Below are positions 35,485-51,006 of a stretch of 64,000 bases of DNA, one piece after another. Position 1 is the first letter of the stretch; each line of letters starts with the position of its first letter. The notes beneath the pieces were generated by a model, which ran no database searches, was not told where the DNA came from, and was given only the letters and a program-made list of their open reading frames with translations. The stretch is from Pigmentiphaga litoralis. GTDB lineage: Bacteria > Pseudomonadota > Gammaproteobacteria > Burkholderiales > Burkholderiaceae_B. A program made the position numbers and the translations under genes. Location of the stretch: the NCBI RefSeq assembly GCF_013408655.1, contig NZ_JACCBP010000001.1:124001-188000 (forward strand), written 5' to 3'.

Positions 35485-35729
35485 GCCCAGCGGTGTCTTC
35501 TTCACGCTGGGTGGTCGCTGCAGGGGCAGGCCGCGTTGATGCTGCCGTCATGGGTTCCGCGAGCGCGACGCTCGCGGCTCGTATCGAACGCCTGGCTTGC
35601 CTCGCCAACGCGCGGCGCGTCGTACGGTGCGTCGTACGCCTCGTCTTAGGCAACGATGTCCATGGCGTCGCGTGCATCGCTCCTGGCCACCGTACCGCCC
35701 GCCGCCACCCCTCGACTCCGAGAACCTGA
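35481..35729 (+). other. Doubtful 82-codon frame between fimV and truA, with a hairpin
   Basis: GTG 35481 overlaps the fimV stop (GTGA) and the frame ends at TGA 35727-35729, overlapping the truA ATG (TGATG). The product is Ala/Arg/Val-rich, resembles no family and looks like random high-GC coding. A perfect 9-bp hairpin CCGCGAGCG/CGCTCGCGG with a 3-base loop lies at 35557-35577 inside it. I treat the stretch as a spacer that may carry translational coupling. Confidence 0.3.
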
Positions 35730-36520
35730 TGTCCCGTATTGCGTTGGGGCTGTCCTACGACGGCGCGCCCTGGCAAGGCTGGCAGACCCAGCCGCATCGC
35801 CGAACCGTGCAAGACACGCTGGAACAGGCACTGGCCACCTTCGTCGGCCAGCCGGTTCCCACGGTATGCGCCGGCCGCACCGACACAGGCGTGCACGCGG
35901 TGCAGCAGGTTGTGCACCTTGATGCGCCCGTCGAACGGTCGCTGCAGGCCTGGATACGCGGTGTGAATGCCCACTTGCCGTCCAGCATCGCGGTGCGTTG
36001 GTCGGCGCAGGTGCCGGACACGTTCCACGCCCGGTTCTCGGCCCGCTCGCGCGCCTACGTGTATCTGCTGATTGAAGACGCCGTTTGCCCACCCGCGTGG
36101 GTCGGCAAGGCGGGCTGGACCTTCCGGCCGCTGGACCTGGACGCCATGCGCGAAGGGGCGAAGCATCTGGTGGGCGAGCATGACTACAGCAGCTTCCGGT
36201 CGTCGCAGTGCCAGGCCGCGTCGCCGGTGCGCACGATGACGTCGCTGGAGATCACCCGCCGCGGGCGTTTCTTTGTCTTTACCTTGCGCGCCAATGCCTT
36301 CCTGCATCACATGGTGCGCAACATCATCGGTGCGCTGGTGTACGTGGGGCAGGGGCGCCATCCGCCGGAATGGATCGCGCAACTGATCGTGGAACGCGAC
36401 CGTCGCCGCGCCGCGCCGACTTTCTCGCCCGACGGCTTGTATCTGACCGCGGTCGGCTATCCCGACGTGCCGGAACTGCCATGCACCGACAGCAGCGACG
36501 AGGTCCAGCTGGCGCTGTAG
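35729..36520 (+). CDS. truA: tRNA pseudouridine(38-40) synthase TruA
   Basis: 263 residues. [19 protein letters not shown] at the N-terminus, catalytic Asp in [31 protein letters not shown] and [20 protein letters not shown] are TruA signatures. It isomerises U38, U39 and U40 in the anticodon arm. Gene order fimV-truA-trpF is conserved in related betaproteobacteria. Confidence 0.97.
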   Translation: MSRIALGLSYDGAPWQGWQTQPHRRTVQDTLEQALATFVGQPVPTVCAGRTDTGVHAVQQVVHLDAPVERSLQAWIRGVNAHLPSSIAVRWSAQVPDTFHARFSARSRAYVYLLIEDAVCPPAWVGKAGWTFRPLDLDAMREGAKHLVGEHDYSSFRSSQCQAASPVRTMTSLEITRRGRFFVFTLRANAFLHHMVRNIIGALVYVGQGRHPPEWIAQLIVERDRRRAAPTFSPDGLYLTAVGYPDVPELPCTDSSDEVQLAL

Positions 36521-36580
36521 GCACTCCCCTTCAGCCCACTGCAACCCGCCCCGGCGCCGCATCGCCCCGTCACTCCGGGC

Positions 36581-36586
36581 TATCAT
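36581..36586 (+). promoter_or_regulatory. Candidate -10 of trpF
   Basis: TATCAT lies 6 bases before the trpF ATG, so a transcript from it would start at about the start codon. GCAGG abuts the ATG too closely to be a normal ribosome-binding site. No good -35 is seen. Confidence 0.3.
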
Positions 36587-36592
36587 TGCAGG

Positions 36593-37234
36593 ATGCCTCG
36601 TACCCGTATCAAGATCTGCGGCCTGACCCGCGAAGAAGACGTCGATGCCGCCGTAGCGGCTGGCGCTGATGCCATCGGCCTGGTGTTCTACGCCCGCAGC
36701 GCCCGCGCGTTGACGCCCGAGCGCGCGGCCGCGTTGCGTGCTCGCCTTCCGCCCTTTGTCGATGTGGTCGCCTTGTTCGTCAATGCGACCCCGGAAGAAG
36801 TCAGCAAGGTGGTCGACGTGGTGCAGCCCGAACTGTTGCAATTCCACGGTGACGAGACGCCGGCCGAGTGCGAACGCCATGGCCGCCGTTACCTGCGCGC
36901 GCTGCGTGTGGGTGCCCCGGGAATGGACACGCCCGAAGGTTTGCTAAAATCCTGTCTCGAATACAGTTCTGCCGCCGGTTGGCTCTTTGATAGCCACTCT
37001 GATGGGTACGGCGGCAGCGGGAGAACGTTCGATTGGTCTCTGGTGCAAAGCGCAAACGCGCGTCCGGTCGTTTTGTCTGGTGGGTTGCATGCCGAAAATG
37101 TGGCAGCCGCCGTGGCGACCCTGCGTCCGTTTGCCGTTGACGTAAGCAGCGGCGTAGAACAGGCGCCCGGCATCAAATCGGCGGAAAAGATCGCCCGATT
37201 CATTGCCGCGGTACGACAGGCCGACGCGGGCTGA
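36593..37234 (+). CDS. trpF: Phosphoribosylanthranilate isomerase
   Basis: 213 residues. [28 protein letters not shown] with catalytic Cys9, [20 protein letters not shown] with the general acid Asp, and [15 protein letters not shown] are TrpF signatures. Third step of tryptophan synthesis from anthranilate. First of a trpF-trpB-trpA-accD run; trpEGDC are elsewhere, as usual in this group. Confidence 0.96.
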   Translation: MPRTRIKICGLTREEDVDAAVAAGADAIGLVFYARSARALTPERAAALRARLPPFVDVVALFVNATPEEVSKVVDVVQPELLQFHGDETPAECERHGRRYLRALRVGAPGMDTPEGLLKSCLEYSSAAGWLFDSHSDGYGGSGRTFDWSLVQSANARPVVLSGGLHAENVAAAVATLRPFAVDVSSGVEQAPGIKSAEKIARFIAAVRQADAG

Positions 37235-37307
37235 TCCTTCAGCCCCTCGCCTTCAGCATCCCACGCCGGGCCGGTTTCCGGCCCCGCAAGCAGATCGAGA
37301 CCATCCA

Positions 37308-38507
37308 GTGAAAACCTACGAATTTCCAGATGCCCGCGGGCATTTCGGCCCCTATGGCGGCGTGTTCGTTGCCGAGACGCTCATGCATGCGCTCGACGAA
37401 CTGCGCGATACCTACGCAAAGTACCAGAACGACCCTGATTTCGTGGCCGAGTACCACTACGAACTCAAGCATTTCGTGGGGCGTCCCAGCCCGATCTATC
37501 ACGCCAAGCGCTGGTCCGATGAATTGGGCGGCGCGCAGATCTACCTGAAGCGCGAAGACCTGAACCACACGGGCGCGCACAAGGTGAACAACTGCATCGG
37601 GCAGGCCTTGCTGGCCCGGCGCATGGGCAAGAAGCGCGTGATTGCCGAAACCGGCGCCGGCCAGCACGGCGTGGCGACCGCGACCGTGGCTGCGCGCTAC
37701 GGCATGGAATGCATCGTCTACATGGGTAGCGAAGACGTGCGCCGCCAGGCCGCCAACGTGTATCGCATGAAGCTGCTCGGCGCGACGGTGATCCCTGTCG
37801 AATCCGGTTCCAAGACACTGAAAGACGCGCTGAACGAGGCGATGCGCGACTGGGTCGCCAACATCGACACCACGTTCTACATCATCGGCACGGTGGCGGG
37901 CCCGCATCCGTACCCCATGATGGTCCGCGACTTCCAGCGCGTGATCGGCAACGAATGCCTGGTGCAGATGCCGGAAATGACCGGCCGCCAGCCCGACGTG
38001 GTGATTGCGTCGGTGGGCGGTGGCTCGAACGCCATGGGCATCTTCCATCCCTATCTGCCGTATGAAGACGTTGCGCTGGTGGGTGTCGAAGCCGCCGGCG
38101 ATGGCATGGACACAGGTCGTCATTCGGCATCGCTGGCTGCCGGCATGCCGGGCGTGCTGCACGGCAATCGCACCTACGTGCTGCAAGATGAAAACGGTCA
38201 GGTCATGGAGACGCATTCGGTGTCGGCCGGGCTGGATTACCCGGGCGTGGGTCCCGAGCACGCATGGTTGATGGATTCCAAGCGCGCCACTTATGTGGGC
38301 ATCACGGACGAAGAAGCGCTGTCCGCCTTCCATCAGTGCTGCCGCCTGGAAGGCATCATTCCGGCGCTGGAATCGGCGCACGCCATTGCGCACGCAGTGC
38401 GCCTGGCGCCCACGCTGCCCAAGGACAAGATCCTGCTGGTCAACCTGTCGGGCCGTGGCGACAAGGACATGCATACCGTAGCCGACCGTTCCGGCATCAC
38501 GTTCTGA
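37308..38507 (+). CDS. trpB: Tryptophan synthase beta chain
   Basis: 399 residues from GTG 37308. [25 protein letters not shown] is the usual N-terminus. PLP lysine is Lys92 in [21 protein letters not shown] is the phosphate-binding loop. It condenses indole with serine. Starts 73 bases after trpF. Confidence 0.97.
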   Translation: MKTYEFPDARGHFGPYGGVFVAETLMHALDELRDTYAKYQNDPDFVAEYHYELKHFVGRPSPIYHAKRWSDELGGAQIYLKREDLNHTGAHKVNNCIGQALLARRMGKKRVIAETGAGQHGVATATVAARYGMECIVYMGSEDVRRQAANVYRMKLLGATVIPVESGSKTLKDALNEAMRDWVANIDTTFYIIGTVAGPHPYPMMVRDFQRVIGNECLVQMPEMTGRQPDVVIASVGGGSNAMGIFHPYLPYEDVALVGVEAAGDGMDTGRHSASLAAGMPGVLHGNRTYVLQDENGQVMETHSVSAGLDYPGVGPEHAWLMDSKRATYVGITDEEALSAFHQCCRLEGIIPALESAHAIAHAVRLAPTLPKDKILLVNLSGRGDKDMHTVADRSGITF

Positions 38508-38514
38508 GCCCGCC

Positions 38515-39465
38515 ATGACCCTGACCACTCCACAGACCCCTGATGTGTCGTCGACCCCGTCGTCGGCACCGGCCGCTTCGGTCGCTTCGACGTCCACGTC
38601 CCGCATCGCGGCCGCCTTCGCGCGCCGTGCCCAGTTGCCCAAGGGCCGTCCGGCGCTGATTCCCTACGTCACGGCGGGCGATCCGTCGCCTACCGTGACG
38701 GTGCCGGTCATGCATGCGCTAGTGGCGGCGGGCGCCGACATCCTGGAACTCGGCGTGCCGTTTTCCGACCCGATGGCCGACGGCCCCGTGATCCAGCGGG
38801 CGAGCGAGCGCGCACTGGCGTTGGGCGTGGGCCTGCGCCACGTGCTGGCCATGGTCCGGGAATTCCGTCAGACCGACACCACGACGCCCGTCGTGTTGAT
38901 GGGCTACGCAAATCCCATTGAACGCATGGGGCAGGCTACCTTTGCCGCTGCCGCGCAGGAAGTGGGCGTGGACGGCGTGCTGGTGGTGGATTACCCGCCT
39001 GAAGAAACCGTGGAATTTGCGGCGCTGCTCGCGCAGCATCACATCGACCCGATCTTTTTGCTGGCGCCGACGTCCACCACGGAACGCATCCAGGCCATCG
39101 CGTCGATCGCGAAGGGGTATGTCTATTACGTCTCGCTCAAGGGCGTGACGGGCGCGGGCAATATCGACGTGCAGGAAGTGTCCGAGCGCATCACGACCAT
39201 CCGCAAGCACGTGCTGGTGCCGGTCGGCGTGGGCTTTGGCATCCGTGATGCGGCCAGTGCCGCGGCGCTGGGCGCGGTGGCCGATGCGGTGGTGATCGGC
39301 AGCAAGCTGATCCAGGAGATCGAAGCGGCGGTAGCGGGTGTCCCGGCCGAGCAGCTGGCGGACGTTGCCGCTCGCGCAGCAGGGGACTGGTTGCGTACAA
39401 TCCGGCACGCGCTCGACGAATTGCCCCCGCGAGCCGTGATTACTGAAACAAGGATATCCGCATGA
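38515..39465 (+). CDS. trpA: Tryptophan synthase alpha chain
   Basis: 316 residues; the first ~28 form a Ser/Thr/Pro/Ala-rich extension not found in short TrpA proteins. Core: [46 protein letters not shown] with catalytic Glu78, VVDYPPEE with catalytic Asp, [11 protein letters not shown] and VGVGFGIRD. It cleaves indole-3-glycerol phosphate. The stop overlaps accD as ATGA. Confidence 0.97.
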   Translation: MTLTTPQTPDVSSTPSSAPAASVASTSTSRIAAAFARRAQLPKGRPALIPYVTAGDPSPTVTVPVMHALVAAGADILELGVPFSDPMADGPVIQRASERALALGVGLRHVLAMVREFRQTDTTTPVVLMGYANPIERMGQATFAAAAQEVGVDGVLVVDYPPEETVEFAALLAQHHIDPIFLLAPTSTTERIQAIASIAKGYVYYVSLKGVTGAGNIDVQEVSERITTIRKHVLVPVGVGFGIRDAASAAALGAVADAVVIGSKLIQEIEAAVAGVPAEQLADVAARAAGDWLRTIRHALDELPPRAVITETRISA

Positions 39466-40340
39466 GCTGGATCGAAAAGCTGCTCCCACCCCGCATCAAA
39501 ACCACCGATGGCGCGTCGCGTCGCGTCCCGGAAGGGCTGTGGGTCAAGTGTCCATCGTGCGAAGCGGTGCTGTATCGGGACGACCTCGACAAGAACCTGA
39601 ACGTCTGCCCGAAGTGCGACCATCACATGCGGATCGGCGCGCGTCAGCGTATCGACTCGCTGCTCGATGCCGAAGGCCGCTACGAGATCGGTATCGGCAC
39701 CTTGCCGGTGGACAGCCTGAAGTTCAAGGACTCCAAGAAGTACACCGACCGCCTGCAGGATGCGATGACGCAGACCGGCGAAACCGATGCGCTGGTGGTG
39801 ATGGGTGGCGCGATCCATACCGTGCCGGTGGTGCTGGCCGCCTTTGAATTCGAGTTCATGGGCGGGTCGATGGGCTCGGTCGTGGGTGAACGCTTCGCGC
39901 GCGGCGTGCTGGCCGCGATCGAACAAAAAGTACCTTTCATTTGCGTGGCGGCCTCGGGCGGTGCGCGGATGCAGGAAGGCCTGCTGTCCCTGATGCAGAT
40001 GGCCAAGACCACGGCCGGCCTGACCCAGCTGGCCGCCAAGGGCCTGCCGTTCATCAGCATCCTGTCGGATCCCACCATGGGTGGCGTGTCGGCCAGCTTT
40101 GCGTTCATGGGTGACGTCGTCATCGTGGAACCCAAGGCGCTGGTGGGTTTTGCCGGTCCGCGAGTGATCGAGCAGACCGTGCGGGAAAAGCTTCCGGAAG
40201 GTTTCCAGCGCGCCGAATTCCTGCTGGAAAAGGGCGCGATCGACATGATCGTGGACCGCCGCAAACTGCGCGAAGAAGTGGCGCAGCTGCTGGCGCTGTT
40301 GACGAATCAATCCGCCGACGTGGTGGTGGTCACGACCTGA
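39462..40340 (+). CDS. accD: Acetyl-CoA carboxylase carboxyltransferase beta subunit
   Basis: 292 residues. N-terminal zinc ribbon with Cys30, Cys33, Cys49 and Cys52 (VKCPSCEA and NVCPKCDHH). Crotonase-fold core includes [16 protein letters not shown] and [21 protein letters not shown]. It transfers carboxyl from biotin to acetyl-CoA with AccA. Translationally coupled to trpA by ATGA, a common arrangement in Burkholderiales. Confidence 0.97.
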   Translation: MSWIEKLLPPRIKTTDGASRRVPEGLWVKCPSCEAVLYRDDLDKNLNVCPKCDHHMRIGARQRIDSLLDAEGRYEIGIGTLPVDSLKFKDSKKYTDRLQDAMTQTGETDALVVMGGAIHTVPVVLAAFEFEFMGGSMGSVVGERFARGVLAAIEQKVPFICVAASGGARMQEGLLSLMQMAKTTAGLTQLAAKGLPFISILSDPTMGGVSASFAFMGDVVIVEPKALVGFAGPRVIEQTVREKLPEGFQRAEFLLEKGAIDMIVDRRKLREEVAQLLALLTNQSADVVVVTT

Positions 40341-40547
40341 ATGATCGTCGCTTTGCAGCGCGTTCAAAAGCGGGTCGGTCTGACATCGTCCTGACTAACG
40401 AATTGTTAATGTTGTAAGCGTATCTTCCTTCTTTCGAGTGGGTATGGGGCTAGGCCGCAATTTTGGCCTTGCAGCATTTATAGTTAGCCCCTACTCCGCA
40501 GGACACATTCAAATGTTCTGCATCTACGATTGACGACGAGCGCGAAC

Positions 40548-41093
40548 ATGAAAAAGATCCTTGGTGCGGTAGCTGCCTTGCTGATGTGCGGACAGGTGAT
40601 GGCGGCCGGTCCCGGCGAATCCAGCAATCCGTTTGACGGCGGCGCCTGGAGTGTCCAGTTTGGTACGGGTGAGGGCAATCAGCGCCTGACCATCAACCGC
40701 GAAACCGCGCCGCTGTGGACCCACAACTTCAGTTCCAGCCGGATTGAACTGGTGGGTGAACTGGGTCTGTCGTACTGGTGGACCACGCAGGACGTGGACC
40801 CGGGCGCCAAGAAAAGCGTGTGGCAGGCCAACGCGATCCCGATGTTCCGCTACTGGCCAACGCAGCAGATCTACGTGGAAGCCGGTGTCGGCGCCACCTT
40901 CTTCAGCGATACGCGGTTTCACGACAAGAACATCAGCACGTCCTTCCAGTTCGGCGACCACGTGGGCGCCGGCTATCAGCTGACGCGCAACACCCGTATC
41001 GGTCTGCGCGTGTCGCACTTCTCGAACCTGAGCATCAAGCGTCCGAACCCGGGGATCAACAACATCGCCATCAATATCGCGACGACGTTCTGA
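40548..41093 (+). CDS. pagL: PagL-like lipid A 3-O-deacylase
   Basis: 181 residues from ATG 40548 with signal peptide (cleavage after VMA). An eight-strand outer-membrane barrel is predicted, ending in Phe. The PagL C-terminal motif is present: RVSHFSNLSIKRPNPGINN with catalytic His157 and Ser159. The position that is the catalytic Glu in Pseudomonas PagL (14 residues after the His) is Asn171 here. Known members remove the 3-linked acyl chain of lipid A. Activity may be altered. A 207-base spacer separates it from accD and a terminator follows. Confidence 0.85.
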   Translation: MKKILGAVAALLMCGQVMAAGPGESSNPFDGGAWSVQFGTGEGNQRLTINRETAPLWTHNFSSSRIELVGELGLSYWWTTQDVDPGAKKSVWQANAIPMFRYWPTQQIYVEAGVGATFFSDTRFHDKNISTSFQFGDHVGAGYQLTRNTRIGLRVSHFSNLSIKRPNPGINNIAINIATTF

Positions 41094-41162
41094 ACCTTGC
41101 GGCGGGGCCGCGCGTCGGGTGACCGGCGCGGCGCGGGCATGCCGATGCCACCTGCCAGACAG

Positions 41163-41198
41163 AAACGCCGGAAGATCTTGCGATCCTCCGGCGTTTTT
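41163..41198 (+). terminator. Intrinsic terminator after pagL
   Basis: A 10-bp stem AAACGCCGGA/TCCGGCGTTT (41163-41172 with 41187-41196), extended by an inner GATC/GATC pairing, with the T-run at 41194-41198. It lies between pagL and the convergent moaA. Confidence 0.8.
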
Positions 41199-41218
41199 CA
41201 TTGCTTGCGGTAGCGATT

Positions 41219-42322
41219 TCAGCCGCCGATATAGCTCATTTCTATCTTCTGTTCCCGAACCGTATCCGCCGTGCGGACTTCGGAGTAGTTGTCATTGCGG
41301 CCTGCCCAGATCTGGCCGATCACGGTAGACAGTTCCGCATCGCTGGCGCCGCCCCGCACCAGCGCGCGAAGATCGTGGCCGCGCTGGGCGAACAGGCACA
41401 GGTACAGCTTGCCCTCGGTCGACAGGCGCGCGCGGCTACAGGTGCCGCAGAAGGCCTGGGTGACACTGGAAATGACACCGACTTCGCCACCGCCGTCGGC
41501 ATAGCGCCAGCGCTGCGCGACTTCGCCGCTGTAATGCGGTTCAAGCGATTCCAGGGGCCATTCGGCGTGAAGGCGCGCCAGCACGTCGGCAGACGGGACG
41601 ACTTCGTCCATCTTCCACCCGTTGGATGCCCCCACGTCCATGTATTCGATGAAGCGCAGGATGTGGCCGGAATTGCGGAAGTAGCGCGCCATTGGCGCCA
41701 CTTGATCGTCGTTGACGCCGCGCTTGACGACCATGTTGACCTTGACCGGTCCCAGGCCCGCGTCGGCGGCCGCGTCGATGCCGCGCAGCACGTCGGACAC
41801 GGGAAAGTCGGCGTCATTCATGCGGCGGAAGGTGGCGTCATCCAGGGCGTCCAGGCTGACGGTGACGCGGGTCAGTCCGGCGTCGGCAAGCGCCTTGGCC
41901 TTGCGCGCCAGCAAGGACGCGTTGGTGGTCAGGGTCAGGTCGGGCGCGCGGCCCGACGGCGTGCGCAGGTCCGCCAGTTGTGCGACCAGCGATTCCAGGT
42001 TCTTGCGCAGCAGCGGTTCACCGCCGGTCAGCCGGATCTTTTCGGTGCCGTGGGCCAGGAAGAGGGCGGCCAGGCGGCGGATTTCTTCGAACGACAGCAA
42101 GGACGCATGCGGCAGGTACGGATAATCCTTGGTGAAGACTTCTTTCGGCATGCAATACACGCACCGGAAGTTGCACCGGTCCGTGACCGAGATACGCAGG
42201 TCGTGCAGCGGACGCGACCGGGCGTCGAGCAGGCGGCCCGTGGGCGCGACCAGCACGCCAGGCACTTTGGGCACGGCATCACGCACACGGAAATCGGTCA
42301 GGGGCACAACGTTATCGGTCAC
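41219..42322 (-). CDS. moaA: GTP 3',8-cyclase MoaA (molybdenum cofactor)
   Basis: 367 residues. Radical-SAM cluster Cys50, Cys54 and Cys57 in [13 protein letters not shown]; second cluster in [22 protein letters not shown]-terminal Gly-Gly. [14 protein letters not shown] is the SAM region. It converts GTP to the precursor of cyclic pyranopterin monophosphate. Other moa/moe genes are not in the window. Divergent from the lipoprotein gene across 240 bases. Confidence 0.96.
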   Translation of the reverse strand: MTDNVVPLTDFRVRDAVPKVPGVLVAPTGRLLDARSRPLHDLRISVTDRCNFRCVYCMPKEVFTKDYPYLPHASLLSFEEIRRLAALFLAHGTEKIRLTGGEPLLRKNLESLVAQLADLRTPSGRAPDLTLTTNASLLARKAKALADAGLTRVTVSLDALDDATFRRMNDADFPVSDVLRGIDAAADAGLGPVKVNMVVKRGVNDDQVAPMARYFRNSGHILRFIEYMDVGASNGWKMDEVVPSADVLARLHAEWPLESLEPHYSGEVAQRWRYADGGGEVGVISSVTQAFCGTCSRARLSTEGKLYLCLFAQRGHDLRALVRGGASDAELSTVIGQIWAGRNDNYSEVRTADTVREQKIEMSYIGG

Positions 42323-42488
42323 GACGACGGCTTCTTCGATCAGGGTTCACCAAGCTTCCATACTAGCGGAAATCCGCAACGCGCCGGGGTGGCGGGCACG
42401 GTTGCACGTGTTCCGAACGGTATGCAAGTGTCCACGCACTACCCAGTAGATGTGGGTTTTACGCCGCGGGACAAGAGGTGGTGCACGC

Positions 42489-42494
42489 TACAAT
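42489..42494 (+). promoter_or_regulatory. Candidate -10 for the duplicated-domain lipoprotein gene
   Basis: TACAAT lies 74 bases before the GTG start in the 240-base divergent spacer with moaA. No good -35 is visible at the proper distance. Nothing else is recognised in the spacer. Confidence 0.3.
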
Positions 42495-42562
42495 GGCCGC
42501 GCGCCGTTACGCCGATTCCTGTGACGACGCTATCGCCCGGACGGGCTACAGAGGAAGACGAC

Positions 42563-44218
42563 GTGCAATCTGGTCAACAGCGTAATTTCACCGCCCGTGT
42601 GGCATGTTCCGCGGCGTTTTGCGCCGTTCTGGCCGGTTGCGGCGGCGGTGGCGGCGACGACGGCGGTTCCACCGGCGCGCCATCTTCCGCGCAGCAATAC
42701 CCGGCAGGCGTCTATACCGGCCTGGCCGGCCCCCTGTCCGCGCAGCGCGAATTCATCGGTTATATCGACGGCGGCAGCACCGGAACGGGCGGCCTCTACT
42801 ACTTTGCGAAAGACTCGGGCGGCCAGGGCTACGATGGCCTGTATGGCACCCTCACGGTCACGGGCACTGCCTTGCGCGCGCCCAACTCCACCTATTTTTC
42901 CACCCTCGACAGCAAGTTCGCGACGTCGCCAATTCTGGTGACCGGGACGGTGTCGGGCGCGGCGGCGGACGTCAAGACCAACGCCCGCATCGTCGGCAGC
43001 TACGCGAATCCGGCCGGGACCGTGGCAGCGACCAGCACGCAGGTCGTGCCATTCACGCTCAATTACAGCGCCGCGCTGACCGAACACCCGTCCAGCCTGG
43101 CGCTGCTGAAGGGCACCTACCGCAGCGGGGGCGCGTTCGGCTCGAACGCTGCCGTGGTCACGGTCGACGCGCTGGGCAACGTGACCGGAACCAATGTGGG
43201 CTGCACCTTTACGGGCACGGCGCGCACGCCCAATCCGCAGCGCGGCATCTACAACGTGACCCTGACTTTGGGCGGGACAGCCGCCAACTGCCCCCGTACC
43301 GGCAGTTCCGAGTCGGGCATTGCCGTGGTCGCCTATGACGCCGCAGGCGCCAAGCAGGCACTGTGGATCTTCACGACGGCGCCAGCCACGTCGACCCGCA
43401 ACACGTTCGTGATCAACGCGGTGCCCGATCCTGAACCCTTGACTCCGCCGCCCGCCACGACGCCGCAAGTGGCCACGGGCTTGTTCACCGGCACGGTAGC
43501 TTCGGGCGCCACGTCGGACGGCTTCAATGGCGTCGTGCTGCCCGACAATCAGTACTTCTTCTATCGCAGCAAGGGCAGCAGCTACGACGTGCTGTACGGG
43601 TCCCTGAGCGTGGCGCCGGCGTCCAGCGTGTTCTCGTCGAACAATGGCATCTACTACGCGTCGGCTGCCGGCACCTATACCGGCGGCGTGGTGTTCACCG
43701 GCGACGTGCGCACCCGTGGCGCCTTGACCGGCAGCTTTGCTGATCCCACCGCCGGCAATTCGGTCGCGCAGATCACGACGACGTATTCGACGCTGTTCGA
43801 TGCGCGCGCCGCTGACCTGTCGGTGCTGGCCGGCAAGACGTACCGCCAGAACGGCAACTTCAGCGGACGGTCGATGGAGATCGCGATCGATGCCGCCGGC
43901 ACCATTACCGGCAGCAACAGCGACAACTGCACGGTGGGCGGGACCATCGCGCCGTACACGACGCCGTCGACGGCCAATCTGTACACCGTCACGCTGATCT
44001 ATGGCGGCACGACGTGCACGGGGATCAACCGTCCGCGCGAAGGGGGCGTGGCGATTGCCGAAGCCAATGGCGGCCTGCGCATCCTGACCGCCGGGTATAG
44101 CGAGGCGAATCAGGCGCGGTATACGACCGTGTTCATCAGCGGGCCGGGCACGGCGACGCCGGTGACCGCTCCGGTGACGACGCCGGCTGCGACCACACCG
44201 GTCACGACGACATCGTAA
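42563..44218 (+). CDS. Lipoprotein with two repeated beta-rich domains
   Basis: 551 residues from GTG 42563 (GAGGA, 7-base spacing). Lipobox VLAGC followed by a Gly run (GGGGGDDGGS), a typical outer-membrane lipoprotein tether. Two homologous halves are visible: residues ~45-290 (VYTGLAG...YDGLYGTLTVTG...LKGTYRSGGAF) and ~310-535 (LFTGTVA...YDVLYGSLSVAP...LAGKTYRQNGNF), joined by a Pro-rich linker. Each half carries Cys in similar places (VGCTFTG/DNCTVGG and ANCPR/TTCTG), suggesting one disulfide per half. The tail is a Pro/Thr repeat. Function unknown; surface or periplasmic scaffold likely. Confidence 0.75.
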   Translation: MQSGQQRNFTARVACSAAFCAVLAGCGGGGGDDGGSTGAPSSAQQYPAGVYTGLAGPLSAQREFIGYIDGGSTGTGGLYYFAKDSGGQGYDGLYGTLTVTGTALRAPNSTYFSTLDSKFATSPILVTGTVSGAAADVKTNARIVGSYANPAGTVAATSTQVVPFTLNYSAALTEHPSSLALLKGTYRSGGAFGSNAAVVTVDALGNVTGTNVGCTFTGTARTPNPQRGIYNVTLTLGGTAANCPRTGSSESGIAVVAYDAAGAKQALWIFTTAPATSTRNTFVINAVPDPEPLTPPPATTPQVATGLFTGTVASGATSDGFNGVVLPDNQYFFYRSKGSSYDVLYGSLSVAPASSVFSSNNGIYYASAAGTYTGGVVFTGDVRTRGALTGSFADPTAGNSVAQITTTYSTLFDARAADLSVLAGKTYRQNGNFSGRSMEIAIDAAGTITGSNSDNCTVGGTIAPYTTPSTANLYTVTLIYGGTTCTGINRPREGGVAIAEANGGLRILTAGYSEANQARYTTVFISGPGTATPVTAPVTTPAATTPVTTTS

Positions 44219-44325
44219 GCACCCACTCCGTCGGCGCCGGGGCTGCACGTCCCGGCGTCGTTGGATCGGGATGCACGGCGCTGAGACGCTGCGGCTTCCA
44301 CCGCGAGACGGGCCGCACAAAAGCT

Positions 44326-44394
44326 GTCCGCACGAAAGACCGCAGACACGAAAGACCGCATACACGAAGACCGCATATACAAAGGCCGCATGAG
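44326..44394. repeat. 15-16-bp imperfect repeats merging into a terminator
   Basis: Units GACCGCAGACACGAAA, GACCGCATACACGAA and GACCGCATATACAAA follow a partial unit and run into GGCCGCATGAG, the left arm of the terminator. The core GACCGCAT is also found in the repeat at 11322-11440. Confidence 0.7.
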
Positions 44395-44418
44395 TCACCT
44401 CATGCGGCCTTTGTTTTT
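44381..44418 (+). terminator. Intrinsic terminator between the lipoprotein gene and bcsC
   Basis: A perfect 14-bp stem AAAGGCCGCATGAG/CTCATGCGGCCTTT (44381-44394 with 44399-44412), tetraloop TCAC, followed by GTTTTT. It terminates plus-strand transcription 160 bases past the lipoprotein stop and lies just beyond the convergent bcsC stop. Confidence 0.9.
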
Positions 44419-44447
44419 ACTGCGCGGACAACGACGACTTCACGCCA

Positions 44448-51004
<6,557 letters not shown>

Positions 51005-51006
51005 GA

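Noticed and set aside
41201..42562. Long open frame before the lipoprotein GTG
   Set aside because: Antisense to moaA with its radical-SAM motifs; the lipobox and ribosome-binding site fix the lipoprotein start at 42563.
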